From positions 1-32,515 of the forward strand of contig SHXW01000028.1 in NCBI GenBank assembly GCA_009693115.1: DNA of 32,515 nt, read 5' to 3'. Of this stretch, positions 17,517-26,004 are shown one piece after another. Numbering within the stretch: position 1 is the stretch's first letter; the number at the start of each line of letters is the position of its first letter. The translations under genes were made by a program, and so were the position numbers. Source of the stretch: Dehalococcoidia bacterium (GTDB taxonomy: Bacteria; Chloroflexota; Dehalococcoidia; Lucifugimonadales; Lucifugimonadaceae). The notes under the pieces are model-generated. The model was not told the origin of the DNA. It searched no databases and saw only the letters and a list, made by a program, of their open reading frames with translations.

Positions 17517-18770
17517 CTACACCTGCGGCAGCTTGCGCACAAAGACAAGGCCAGCTCCCGCTATTGTGACGATCGCAGACACGCCGAACACCCACTCGAT
17601 TCCTGCACCGTCGGCCACCGCGCCTGACACTGCCGGACCAGTCAACATCCCAATCGCATAGAGAGCCTGATATGTACCCATCGCCGTCGCTCGTTCAGCC
17701 GGCGGCGCGGACTGAAGTGTGAGGCTGATCAGCACGGTATTGAGCAGGCCGCGCCCGAAGCCGTTTAAAGCCTGCTCTGCACCCAGGAGCGTGAGGCCGT
17801 GCGTAAAGGGCATCGCCACCAGCGAGGCAAGCGTCGCCGCCGACGCGATCAGCACCGCAGATGAAGTGCCGAAGCGCCGGGCCAGAAAGGGCGAGAGAGC
17901 TGTGCCGGCTATGGCTGCGATCAGGCCGGCAGCCTGGATGTAGCCAACGACGGCCTTGGACGCTCCCATGTCCTCTGCATACACGGGCAGAAACCCAAAG
18001 TTCACCCCGAACGTCACGAACTGGAGAGCCACGGCTATGGCCGAGACCTGCAGCAGTAGGGGAGAGCGCAGCAGGCGGAAGAAGACCTTGATTGAGTAAG
18101 GTTGGCCGCTTCGGTGCGCTGTGGGCTCCCGCGCCGGTAGGAGAAAGAGGACCCCTGCGAACCCTACTCCCGCCGCTCCGAAGAAGACGCTCGTTGTACC
18201 GAGACGTTCGGCGATCACGCCACCAATTAGTGTTGCCAGCATGATCGCCGTCGTGTTAATCACCATCACGTAGGACATCGCCCGGCCCGGACGCACGGGG
18301 TCGAAATGCGACGAGTAAAGAACGCTGATCGCCACCCAACCCGCAGCGCCTATGCCGGTGAGTGTGCGCGCCGCGAAAAGGGACCACGGGCTTGTAGCAA
18401 GGCCGAGCCAGACCGCCCCTATGGCGCAAAGAGCGATGGCGGCTATCGCGAAGGGTTTGCGCCCCACAATGTCCGACCCGATGCCGATGGGTATGCGCAG
18501 CGTGACCTGGCCGATGGCGTATGCAGCCACTACCACCCCGATCATGGTCGCGCTGGCGCCAAGTTCTCTCGCACGCAACGGCAGGACGGGCGAATACAGA
18601 TATAGCGAGACCCAGAAGGCGAATGTCGCTATTCCGACAAGAATGAGGCCGCGCCGGGATGACGACTTAGGCTCAGCCGACTGGGAACCAGTTTGGGATC
18701 GGAGGGCCTCGGCGCCTCCCTTGATAGTCAAGTAACTGTCAGGGGGCTTATCGATGACTTGAACACCCAA
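17517..18770 (-). CDS. MFS transporter
   Basis: A 417-residue inner-membrane carrier with about 12 hydrophobic segments after a hydrophilic N-terminal 40 residues. Motif A appears in the loop after helix 2 as GIGSDIVGRKP (96-106). The SPVLPLRARELGAS segment (60-73) resembles drug-efflux MFS of the YfcJ/YdeX kind. The start is uncertain: the frame opens at TTG 18770 without a good ribosome site, TTG 18731 is an alternative, and a GGGAGG lies further in with no start codon after it. Substrate unknown. Confidence 0.85.
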   Translation of the reverse strand: MGVQVIDKPPDSYLTIKGGAEALRSQTGSQSAEPKSSSRRGLILVGIATFAFWVSLYLYSPVLPLRARELGASATMIGVVVAAYAIGQVTLRIPIGIGSDIVGRKPFAIAAIALCAIGAVWLGLATSPWSLFAARTLTGIGAAGWVAISVLYSSHFDPVRPGRAMSYVMVINTTAIMLATLIGGVIAERLGTTSVFFGAAGVGFAGVLFLLPAREPTAHRSGQPYSIKVFFRLLRSPLLLQVSAIAVALQFVTFGVNFGFLPVYAEDMGASKAVVGYIQAAGLIAAIAGTALSPFLARRFGTSSAVLIASAATLASLVAMPFTHGLTLLGAEQALNGFGRGLLNTVLISLTLQSAPPAERATAMGTYQALYAIGMLTGPAVSGAVADGAGIEWVFGVSAIVTIAGAGLVFVRKLPQV

Positions 18771-18930
18771 GAAGGCTACTACAGGCGATCACGAAGCAAC
18801 CGCGCCGTCGATGCAGCAGTGGCTGGGGGATGTTTGCTCGACCTCGCAACGAGATCAACGCTTCTCCCTGCCACCGCCTGTGTTTGTTGAGCACCCTTCT
18901 CCTGCTGGCAAGAGGAGTCCCGAACCACAT

Positions 18931-19500
18931 TTAACTGGTCGCCGTACCGCGCATGTCCATGATGCCGCGGATGGCCTCGATCATGCCGAGGTGTCGGTTG
19001 ATGTGTATGAGGTGGTGCACGATTGCGCCCGCAACCGTGGAGTCACGCCCGGCCCAGTCCCTGCACGCTGCGTCGTAGTCGGAGGGGCGCACTTGCGTGA
19101 GTGCCACTTCTAGCGATGCAAATACATCCCTCGCGTATGCGAGCAGGACTTCCTTCGCTGGAAGCGGCAAACGGGCGGCATCTTCGTCGCCCAAGCCCAT
19201 GCCAGTCCTGTCACCGCCTAGTTCGCTCCCGGCCAAGCACCAAGAGGACGCGACTCCTCGCTCATCCCATATCTGTTGTCTGTGGCCGAGGCGACGCTGC
19301 AATTCTGGGGTGAACTTGGGCAGCCAAGACTGGGCGTTGTCCGACCACCTGCTTACATGCCACACGTGAAACCTTATCGACGGCGCGTGCGGGCCAGGCC
19401 TGTGAGCGAATTGAACATCACTCAAGCCGGAAACCAGAGTAAGTATCTGCTGGTTCGTGCGGGCTATCCGCTCGTGTATGGTGGCGGGTGTGTCCGGCAT
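18931..19500 (-). CDS. DinB-like four-helix metal-binding protein
   Basis: A 189-residue DinB/YfiT-like protein. The putative metal triad is His48 (or His45) in FHVWHVSRW, plus His166 and His170 in VHHLIHINRHLGMIEAIRG (161-179). Members include thiol-dependent transferases (bacillithiol or mycothiol S-transferases) and many of unknown function. The ATG has only a distant GGAG, so the start is moderately sure. It is not related closely to the other DinB-like gene in the window. It ends 160 bases before the MFS start on the same strand; a link is not evident. Confidence 0.75.
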   Translation of the reverse strand: MPDTPATIHERIARTNQQILTLVSGLSDVQFAHRPGPHAPSIRFHVWHVSRWSDNAQSWLPKFTPELQRRLGHRQQIWDERGVASSWCLAGSELGGDRTGMGLGDEDAARLPLPAKEVLLAYARDVFASLEVALTQVRPSDYDAACRDWAGRDSTVAGAIVHHLIHINRHLGMIEAIRGIMDMRGTATS

Positions 19501-19709
19501 GATGGGTATATCGACTCCACACTACCTAGGGTGCCTACTGGGAGTGGCAGGATCTGGTTTCGGGTTGAAGGTACTCGAATGGGTCCTTACCCCGCCACTC
19601 GTTCGTGGTCAAGACATCACAAGGCACTTTCGCGGCGCACCGGAACTCAGGAAGAGTAGCCGACGGCCTGATCCTCCCCTATCCGTGGCACATGATGAAG
19701 TCCGCTGGA

Positions 19710-20885
19710 TTAGCGGCTGTGCGACCTCTCCCATTCCGGGTCAGGGTTAGCCTTGATGAAGTCATGGTTCAGGTCGTAACCCAATCCCGGCCTATCGGAC
19801 AAGTGCAGGTAGCCATCCCGGATATCCAGCGGCTTCGTGATGACAGAGTTGTAGGCCTTCACAGAGTGGTCGGACATCTCAAGCCGGTAGAAGTTCGGCA
19901 CCGTCATCATCGTGTGAGCGCCGGTAATTACGTTGAACGCGCCAGAGGCGTCATGTGGCGTCACTGGCACGTAGTAGGTCTCGGCGAGGATGGCGATCTT
20001 CCTCATTTCTGTGATGCCGCCTGTCCAGCAGATATCCGGCATGATGTAGTTCACCAACCCTTGTTCCAGGATGGGTAGGAAGTCCCAGCGGGTGTACTTG
20101 CGCTCGCCTATGCACAGTGGCATGTCGGTGTTCGACTTCAGTTGCCGCAAAGCCTCGTTCCCCTCCGGCTGGAGCGGCTCCTCGAACCAGGTCAGGTTGT
20201 GCTTCAGCATTCGGTTGCACAGGCGCGTGGCCGTGGGCAGATCGAAGTTGCCGTGCGCGTCGATCATCAGTTCGATGTTGGGCCCGACGGCCTTGCGGAG
20301 CTCGGTCATCAGGTTATCGGCGTGTTCCTCGGCCTGCGCCGATATCTTGCCGTCTATATAGCGCCGGTGCTTCTTCGCCATTTCGGGCGCGAATGGATCC
20401 AGCTTTAACGCCGTGTAACCGAGCCTGACCTGACGTTTTGCGTCGGCTACGCACTCTGCGATATTGTCCGCCGGGGCGACGTGCGAGTAAAGATGGACTC
20501 TGTCGCGCAGCGGGCCTCCGAGGAGGTTGTACACCGGCCGGTCCAGCGCCTTGCCCTTGATATCCCAGAGGGCCATGTCTATGCCTGAGCATAGTGTCGT
20601 GGCCAACCCGCGGCTGCCAAGCGTGCCGAACCGCCGGTAAACCTGGTGCCAGATACGATCTATGTGCTCCGGATCCTGGCCGACAAGGCCGTCCGAAAAG
20701 TCTGCGCCTGTAATGTCGTTCTTCAATAGTTCGTACGCCCGGCCAACGATGAGAGCGCCTCCGCCTCCCGCGTTCGTGGACTCTCCCACGCCAACAATCC
20801 CGTTGTCCGTTTCAATCTCGACAAAAACCCATGTGCGACCCACTCCGGGCTTTGTCAGATACACGCGCAAGTCCTTGATTTTCAT
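19710..20885 (-). CDS. Enolase-superfamily sugar-acid dehydratase (galactonate dehydratase-like)
   Basis: A 391-residue enolase-superfamily enzyme, probably a Mg-dependent acid-sugar dehydratase. Metal ligands are Asp209 (IDAHGN), Glu235 (FEEP) and Glu261 (IGER). His211 (D-x-H) and His311 (TPHDASG) are the likely acid/base pair of the DgoD type. KLD (161-163) ends barrel strand 2. The frame opens 49 codons earlier, but ATG 20885 has GGAG six bases upstream and begins the conserved MKIKDLRVYL strand. It diverges from a sugar-isomerase-like gene, with a palindrome between them, so the two may be co-regulated. It is a clear paralogue, not a recent duplicate, of the gene at 99-1244. Confidence 0.9.
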   Translation of the reverse strand: MKIKDLRVYLTKPGVGRTWVFVEIETDNGIVGVGESTNAGGGGALIVGRAYELLKNDITGADFSDGLVGQDPEHIDRIWHQVYRRFGTLGSRGLATTLCSGIDMALWDIKGKALDRPVYNLLGGPLRDRVHLYSHVAPADNIAECVADAKRQVRLGYTALKLDPFAPEMAKKHRRYIDGKISAQAEEHADNLMTELRKAVGPNIELMIDAHGNFDLPTATRLCNRMLKHNLTWFEEPLQPEGNEALRQLKSNTDMPLCIGERKYTRWDFLPILEQGLVNYIMPDICWTGGITEMRKIAILAETYYVPVTPHDASGAFNVITGAHTMMTVPNFYRLEMSDHSVKAYNSVITKPLDIRDGYLHLSDRPGLGYDLNHDFIKANPDPEWERSHSR

Positions 20886-20961
20886 TGGAATCTCCATCTC
20901 TTCACTTCGCCCGACGGGAGCGGGGTGCCCAACCATGGTGGGAGCAGGCGAAGGAATTGTC

Positions 20962-20978
20962 GCGGGCGTGACACCCGC
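20962..20978. promoter_or_regulatory. Palindrome in the divergent dehydratase/isomerase region, candidate operator
   Basis: GCGGGCGTGACACCCGC is a 17-base near-perfect inverted repeat (one mismatched pair, odd centre). It lies midway in the 227-base gap between divergent starts. An extended -10-like TGCTACACT (21009-21017) lies downstream, toward the isomerase. It could be a transcription-factor site, but no regulator gene is nearby and a repeat origin is not excluded. Confidence 0.35.
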
Positions 20979-21112
20979 CCGGGGTCGCCATCTTACACGG
21001 GGAGTCCGTGCTACACTCCCGCCGCATTTCATATGCCAACGGGAAGAGTTCGTTTAACCTCGGCCCCGCTGTGCTCCACCGCGACTCAGGATGACAGGGA
21101 AGGACTAACCCA

Positions 21113-22072
21113 ATGCGCTTCTGCTACGCACACCGCCGTTTCACACTCTACCCCGACAATCTGAACTCCTGGGACCTCCAGCCCGATAGCTATAACGCAG
21201 CCTTCCTAAAGAAGGCAAAGGCGATCGGCTTTGACGCTCTCGAAGTCGGTGCCGAGGTCATCGAAAAGACAGGCGGCTCGGAGCGGCAGGTCAAGGCCTT
21301 TGGCAAGAGGCTCGCCGACGCAGGCCTGCCAATTGGGTGCGTACGGGCGGGCGGCACTCTCACAGATGCTAAGCACGGGCCGCAAAATCAGGCCCGCCAA
21401 TTGAAGGCCATCCAGTACGCGGGGTGGGTCGGAGCAGAGGTGGTCAACGGCGCACTCAGCGCACCCGCTCGCTATCCAGGTCACCCTGCGGGCAGCAAGC
21501 CGGGGTCGCAGTACGGATGGCCCGTGTCACAGGATTCGAGCCGCGACGCGCGGATGTACGACTACGAAGCCCTGGCGAAAGCCCTACAGGCCGCATGCGA
21601 TCGCGCAGGCGCCGTGGGCGTAAATATCTCAGTAGAGGTTCACCAGAACTCGCTCGTGGACAACTCATGGTCAGGCCAGCTAATCCACAAGATGGTCGGC
21701 CGCAAAAACTTCGGCCTGAACCCTGACTTGGGCAACGTCTACTGGAACTATGACGTACCTGAAGAGTCCTCAGACGACTCGATAACGAAACTTGCGCCCA
21801 TCTCTGTGTACTGGCACTGCAAGAACCTGTTCCGGGTTTATCACCCTGAAAACAGCCGGTCGGTCTACCTGCGTGTGCCTTTGCCCGATGGCGAGATCGA
21901 CTATCGCTTCGCCATGTCTGCCATGCATGGTGCCGGATATAAGGGCTTCATGGCCATAGAAGGCGCATGGGCCGGAGACCAGTTCCACGGCGACCAGAAG
22001 AGCCTCGAATATTCAAAGGGCATCTGGTCCGAACTTGAAGGCGGGACACGTGACCGGGCGAAACGCGCATAG
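21113..22072 (+). CDS. Sugar phosphate isomerase/epimerase-like TIM barrel
   Basis: A 319-residue xylose-isomerase-like TIM-barrel protein. The usual divalent-metal ligand set can be read: Glu175 and His177 (SVEVH), Asp205 (NPDLGN), His235 (YWHCKN) and Glu283 (AIEGAW). Known relatives isomerise or epimerise sugars, hydroxypyruvate or inositol derivatives, and some are dehydratases. Adjacent to a sugar-acid dehydratase in divergent orientation, it probably acts in the same catabolic route. The ATG has GGAAGGA about ten bases upstream. The exact substrate is not inferable. Confidence 0.88.
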   Translation: MRFCYAHRRFTLYPDNLNSWDLQPDSYNAAFLKKAKAIGFDALEVGAEVIEKTGGSERQVKAFGKRLADAGLPIGCVRAGGTLTDAKHGPQNQARQLKAIQYAGWVGAEVVNGALSAPARYPGHPAGSKPGSQYGWPVSQDSSRDARMYDYEALAKALQAACDRAGAVGVNISVEVHQNSLVDNSWSGQLIHKMVGRKNFGLNPDLGNVYWNYDVPEESSDDSITKLAPISVYWHCKNLFRVYHPENSRSVYLRVPLPDGEIDYRFAMSAMHGAGYKGFMAIEGAWAGDQFHGDQKSLEYSKGIWSELEGGTRDRAKRA

Positions 22073-22137
22073 CTCGTTGCAGCGTAACTAGTTGCTGCAT
22101 TCAGCCCGCGGCTGTCAGGCACACCGATGTTCTGGTC

Positions 22138-23523
22138 CTACGAACTGGCCGGCATCTTCGGCGGGCGGGCAAAGAGCATGCAGGCAATGCCAACGGCAAA
22201 CATGGCGATTACTACGGCGAACGAGAGCCGGTAGCTCGCCGTGGCGTCATATACCAACCCTGCGATGAGCGGGCCTACTGCAGTGGGAATTGTCATCACC
22301 AGACTGACAATTCCCATGATTGAACCGAACTGCTTCAGGCCGAACGTCTCAGTGATGGCGAGGACGATCAGCGCTCCCAGACCGCCGAAACCCAGGGCAT
22401 ATACCAATACGCCGGCCCACAGCACCGGAGTGCCGAAGGGCAGGATCAGAAGAGTGACGCCCGCAGCCTGCAGTGATACGCAGATCGCAGTGGCTTTTCT
22501 GGCGTTGATCCGTTCTGTAAGCCCGCCGAAAAACAGCTTTGAACCTATTCCCACGGCCGCGATGACAGATTGAGCTGCCACGGCGTGGCCTCTCTGGAAC
22601 CCCTCGTTCGTCAGGTGCGGCACCAGCTGCGTCAGGACGCCCTGGTACGTGAAGGCGGCGCAGGTCAACCCGGCGGTTATGAGCCAGAAAGCCGGCATCC
22701 GTACCACTTCCGCAAGCGTGAAACCCGCTCTGGCAGCAGCCCTCGAGGCAGCAGCGAACCCTTCAGAGCGCCGCGTCCGTTTTGCCTCTGCGGTCACCTC
22801 TTCATTGCGTTCCTTGACAACAAAGAAGGCGATAACCGCCAGGAGGGCAAGGAGCGCCCCGAAAACCACATAGCCGAGCTGCCAGCCTGATAAGGCAATC
22901 ACCACTCCGGCGAGCGGACCCATCGTCAGGCCGCCAAAGTTATTTCCAGCCGTGACTGTGCCCATCATGCGGCCACGGGTAGTCGGAAACCAAAGGCTTA
23001 CCAATCTACCCAGTACCACGCTGGTAGCCCCGGGAAAACCGAGGTACACGAGCGTGCTGAACAGGTAGAACTGCCACAGTTCGGTGATGAGAGGCCGCAG
23101 TAGGAAACCTATGGCCATCAACCCGATGGAGACCACCATGACCGGACGTGCACCGATTCGGTCGACAAGGCGTCCGACAAATGGCGAGATTAAGCCTGAA
23201 ATCACGCCGAATGAAAGGGCAAACGTGATCTGGCCCCTGCTCCAGCCGAACTCCTGCTCAAGAGGCTCGACGAAGACACCAAACGCGTACTGGGCCGTGC
23301 CAACAGGGAGGCCCGTGGAGAGGAATGCCACTGCCGCCACATACCAGCCCTGATATATGCGGTCAGGGCCGGTGATGGCAGGGAGCCGGAAGCGTTTCGC
23401 CGGGGTATCCCCGGCGGGCCCGGATTTTGAGGTTTCAGCGCTCAGTGAAGGCTCTTTCGATGAACTGTTGGGGGCTAGTTCAGCCGGTGTATACTCCGCC
23501 CGCCACCAGGCAGTGCGGCGCAA
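22138..23523 (-). CDS. MFS transporter, monocarboxylate/oxalate-formate antiporter type
   Basis: A 461-residue membrane protein with about 12 helices after a hydrophilic N-terminal 55 residues. The FGVFVEPLEQEFGWSRGQI stretch (81-99) after helix 1 is typical of the monocarboxylate and oxalate/formate MFS branch. Motif A appears as GRLVDRIGARP (117-127). It probably moves small organic acids, which fits the adjacent sugar-acid enzymes. The start is unsure: the frame opens at TTG 23523 without a good ribosome site, and no better start codon precedes helix 1. It diverges from the first NHL gene. Confidence 0.85.
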   Translation of the reverse strand: MRRTAWWRAEYTPAELAPNSSSKEPSLSAETSKSGPAGDTPAKRFRLPAITGPDRIYQGWYVAAVAFLSTGLPVGTAQYAFGVFVEPLEQEFGWSRGQITFALSFGVISGLISPFVGRLVDRIGARPVMVVSIGLMAIGFLLRPLITELWQFYLFSTLVYLGFPGATSVVLGRLVSLWFPTTRGRMMGTVTAGNNFGGLTMGPLAGVVIALSGWQLGYVVFGALLALLAVIAFFVVKERNEEVTAEAKRTRRSEGFAAASRAAARAGFTLAEVVRMPAFWLITAGLTCAAFTYQGVLTQLVPHLTNEGFQRGHAVAAQSVIAAVGIGSKLFFGGLTERINARKATAICVSLQAAGVTLLILPFGTPVLWAGVLVYALGFGGLGALIVLAITETFGLKQFGSIMGIVSLVMTIPTAVGPLIAGLVYDATASYRLSFAVVIAMFAVGIACMLFARPPKMPASS

Positions 23524-23740
23524 ACGTTAGCACGGAACGTCCCATGGTGCCCCGTGGCCGATGCGTTGTCTCCTTTCCCATAGTGTGCGCTGCCCGGTAA
23601 CCCCTCTCCCAGCAAGGCGACCGGTGGGCGCAGGCGGGATACCAGCCCACAATGGGTCAAAAGGAAAAGTCCAAATTCACAAGATAGCGTTTGGAAACCC
23701 GGTGTTCTCGTCAAGCGATAGCCACCAAGGAGCCTAAGAC

Positions 23741-24709
23741 TTGCCTTCAAAAAAACTCGGCCCAGTCACTTCTAAGACCCGTTTTGAACCAGTCCCGTTC
23801 TGGGCAAAGATGCCAATGGGCGTGACCTTCTGTGGCGACGCCACGTCCGTGGCAGTGGACTCGAAGGACAACGTCTGGGTCTTCAACCGAGGCAACAACC
23901 CGCTCGCCATGTTCGACTCTGATGGCAACTTCGTAAAGGGGACCGGTCAGGGTGACTTCGAGCGCGCGCACGGGATCGAGATCGATGGCGAGGACAACAT
24001 GTACCTCGTTGACGACAACGGACACTTCGTCCAGAAGCGCACGAAGGCTGGGAAGGTCGTTTGGAATCTGAGCCAGCGCGGCAAGCCTGCGCCGTGGCAG
24101 GGCGGCGGAATGTTCAACCGACCGACCGACGTTGCGGTCAACCCGAAAAACGGTGACGTCTTTGTGTCCGACGGCTACGGCAACTCCCGTGTCCACAAAT
24201 TCAATGCCAGCGGCAAGCACCTCCTATCGTGGGGGAGCCCCGGCACGGAACCAGGAGAGTTCAGCCTGCCGCACAACATCTGCATGGTCGGCACGGACAA
24301 GGTCGCCGTCGCAGACCGCGAGAACTTCCGCATCCAGGTGTTCACGACTGAAGGTAAGTTCGTCGCGCAGCACCACGTCCACCACCCCATGTCCATCACC
24401 CACGGCCGCGGCGCAGATGACAGCCTATACATCGGCGAAATGGGGCCGCCCCCTGTGCAGGCGGGCGTGCCGAACCTGGGCAATCGCGTCACGGTCCTGA
24501 CACCTGATGGGAAGAAGGTTCTGAGCTTCGGGGCCCCCCTGCCGGGACAGGAGCCAGACCAGTTCACGGGGCCGCACGGAATAGCGGTGGACTCGGAAGG
24601 TTCGGTATACGTTGCCGAAGTCGCCTGGACGTTTTACTTCTCCCGGCAGCCGAAACCACCCCTAGGCGAAGTCGTGAGCCTCCGCAAATGGAAGCGCGTC
24701 AGCGGGTAA
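23741..24709 (+). CDS. Six-bladed NHL propeller, peptidyl-alpha-hydroxyglycine amidating lyase (PAL)-like, paralogue 1
   Basis: A 322-residue NHL beta-propeller. It matches the core of peptidyl-alpha-hydroxyglycine alpha-amidating lyase closely: PTDVAV..GDVFVSDGYGNSR and PGEFSLPHN..VADRENFRIQ. PAL's known Zn ligands map to His77 (AHGIEID), His178 (LPHNI) and His279 (GPHGIAVD). The catalytic Tyr maps to Tyr146 (SDGYGN), and the two Arg to Arg50 (FNRG) and Arg193 (ADREN). All are present. There is no signal peptide, whereas animal PAL is secretory. TTG start has GGAG eight bases upstream. Two paralogues follow. PAL-like zinc enzyme is likely, but the substrate need not be a peptide. Confidence 0.85.
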   Translation: MPSKKLGPVTSKTRFEPVPFWAKMPMGVTFCGDATSVAVDSKDNVWVFNRGNNPLAMFDSDGNFVKGTGQGDFERAHGIEIDGEDNMYLVDDNGHFVQKRTKAGKVVWNLSQRGKPAPWQGGGMFNRPTDVAVNPKNGDVFVSDGYGNSRVHKFNASGKHLLSWGSPGTEPGEFSLPHNICMVGTDKVAVADRENFRIQVFTTEGKFVAQHHVHHPMSITHGRGADDSLYIGEMGPPPVQAGVPNLGNRVTVLTPDGKKVLSFGAPLPGQEPDQFTGPHGIAVDSEGSVYVAEVAWTFYFSRQPKPPLGEVVSLRKWKRVSG

Positions 24710-24714
24710 CCGCG

Positions 24715-24735
24715 TCCACAGATGGGACAGATTCC
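24715..24735 (+). repeat. 3'-end-associated dispersed repeat, copy 2 (short)
   Basis: TCCACAGATGGGACAGATTCC begins five bases after the TAA of the first NHL gene, in gene orientation. A GGGAGAGGGTTTCAGGGTG repeat follows at 24762-24780, before the second NHL gene. Confidence 0.55.
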
Positions 24736-24799
24736 TCAAACGCGGTCCCCTTTCCTTATCCGGGAGAGGGTTTCAGGGTGAGAGGTCAAAACAAACTTC

Positions 24800-25747
24800 A
24801 TGGTCAAGCCAGCATCGCCACGCACAAAGTACGAGCCCGTTTTCGGGTGGCCCGCGCTGCCGCACCCGATGGCCTTCAAGGAAGCCACGTCGATCGGAGT
24901 GGACTCGGAAGATGACGTCTATGTCTTCAACCGAGGCAAGTGGCCGCTGATAAAGTTCGGCCGCTCCGGCAACTTCATCGAGACTTGGGGCGCCGGTGAT
25001 TTCGACCGCCCTCACGGCATCCACGTTGACCACCAGGACAACCTGTGGCTCATTGACGACCTCGGCCACTTCATCCAGAAGCGTGACCGCAAGGGAAAGG
25101 TCCTGCTCCAGCTCGGCGAACGCGGCAAACCGGCGCCGTGGCAGGGCGGCAAGCCCTTCAACAGACCGACACACGTTGTCGTACACCCGAATACCGGCGA
25201 TGTCTTCATCTCCGACGGCTACGGCAACTCGGCCGTGCACCGCTTCGACAAGAAGGGCAAGCACATCAAGTCATGGGGGTCGCCAGGCTCGGATCCCGGT
25301 CAATTCAGCCTACCGCACAACATCTGCCTGCTCGGGGACGACCGTCTGATCGTCTGCGACCGCGAGAATTTCCGCCTGCAGGTGTTCACATTGAACGGCG
25401 ATTTCGTGGCGCAGTGGCACATGCACCGCCCGATCGCCATCTTCGCCGGGCGCGGCGACGACACGAACATCTACGTCGGCGAAGCTGGCGCGCCGCCCGT
25501 TCAGGCGGGCGTCCCTGACCTGGGGCTGCGCGTCGTGGTGCTTGACCGAAACGGCAAGAAGGTCACTGCCTTCGGTGCCGGCACAAATGGCGAAAAGCCC
25601 GATCAGTTTCTCGCGCCCCACGGCATCGCTGTGGACTCGGAAGGCTCTGTTTACATTGCCGAGGTATCGTTCACGGCGTTCGGCTCGCTGCAACAGCCGC
25701 CGCGCGAAGTCGTCAGCCTTCGGAAGTGGCGGCGCGCCAGCGGATAG
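24800..25747 (+). CDS. Six-bladed NHL propeller, PAL-like, paralogue 2
   Basis: A 315-residue paralogue, aligned nearly end to end with the first NHL protein and ending in the same VVSLRKW(K/R)R(V/A)SG. The PAL residue set is complete: Arg45 (FNRG), His72 (PHGI), Tyr141 (SDGYGN), His173 (LPHNI), Arg188 (CDREN) and His274 (APHGI). It has no signal peptide. The ATG has only a distant AGAGG, so translation may be weak or coupled to the upstream gene, 90 bases away on the same strand. This pair looks like a tandem duplication that has since diverged. The role is the same as for paralogue 1: a zinc-dependent lyase by homology, substrate unknown. Confidence 0.85.
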   Translation: MVKPASPRTKYEPVFGWPALPHPMAFKEATSIGVDSEDDVYVFNRGKWPLIKFGRSGNFIETWGAGDFDRPHGIHVDHQDNLWLIDDLGHFIQKRDRKGKVLLQLGERGKPAPWQGGKPFNRPTHVVVHPNTGDVFISDGYGNSAVHRFDKKGKHIKSWGSPGSDPGQFSLPHNICLLGDDRLIVCDRENFRLQVFTLNGDFVAQWHMHRPIAIFAGRGDDTNIYVGEAGAPPVQAGVPDLGLRVVVLDRNGKKVTAFGAGTNGEKPDQFLAPHGIAVDSEGSVYIAEVSFTAFGSLQQPPREVVSLRKWRRASG

Positions 25748-25765
25748 GACGGGCCCGAGGACGAA

Positions 25766-25787
25766 TCCACAGATGGCACCGATTCCG
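25766..25787 (+). repeat. 3'-end-associated dispersed repeat, copy 3 (short)
   Basis: TCCACAGATGGCACCGATTCCG begins 18 bases after the TAG of the second NHL gene, in the same orientation. Confidence 0.5.
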
Positions 25788-25880
25788 CACAAGGCGGGAG
25801 GAAACAGTCACGTGCGCTGGATGCAGGGCATCCCGTCCTACACTGAGTGGAGGCCGGTTGCGTACATTCGGCCTCGCCCC

Positions 25881-25906
25881 AGATCCTTCACTTCGTTCGG
25901 GATGAC
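25881..25906. repeat. Short intergenic repeat of the TTCACTTCGTTCGGGATGAC type
   Basis: AGATCCTTCACTTCGTTCGG followed by GATGAC resembles a widely scattered bacterial intergenic repeat. It lies in the 257-base gap between the converging second NHL gene and the SDR gene, which holds no gene I can support. Confidence 0.4.
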
Positions 25907-25963
25907 GGACGCGCCCGGCAGAACGCCACCTGTTGATTCACGTCGTATCTGTGTCCCTCCTTT

Positions 25964-25998
25964 GACAGGCTCAGGACGGCATCTGAGTCATCTATGGA
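25964..25998 (-). repeat. 3'-end-associated dispersed repeat, copy 4 (full length, inverse)
   Basis: On the minus strand this reads TCCATAGATGACTCAGATGC then CGTCCTGAGCCTGTC. It matches copy 1 at 3290-3324 over its whole length with a few changes. It begins six bases after the SDR stop, in the SDR's direction. Confidence 0.6.
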
Positions 25999-26004
25999 CG
26001 GTCG

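Noticed and set aside
3290-25998. CRISPR array from the recurring short repeats
   Set aside because: Copies are kilobases apart, unevenly spaced, in both orientations and not separated by uniform spacers. No cas genes.
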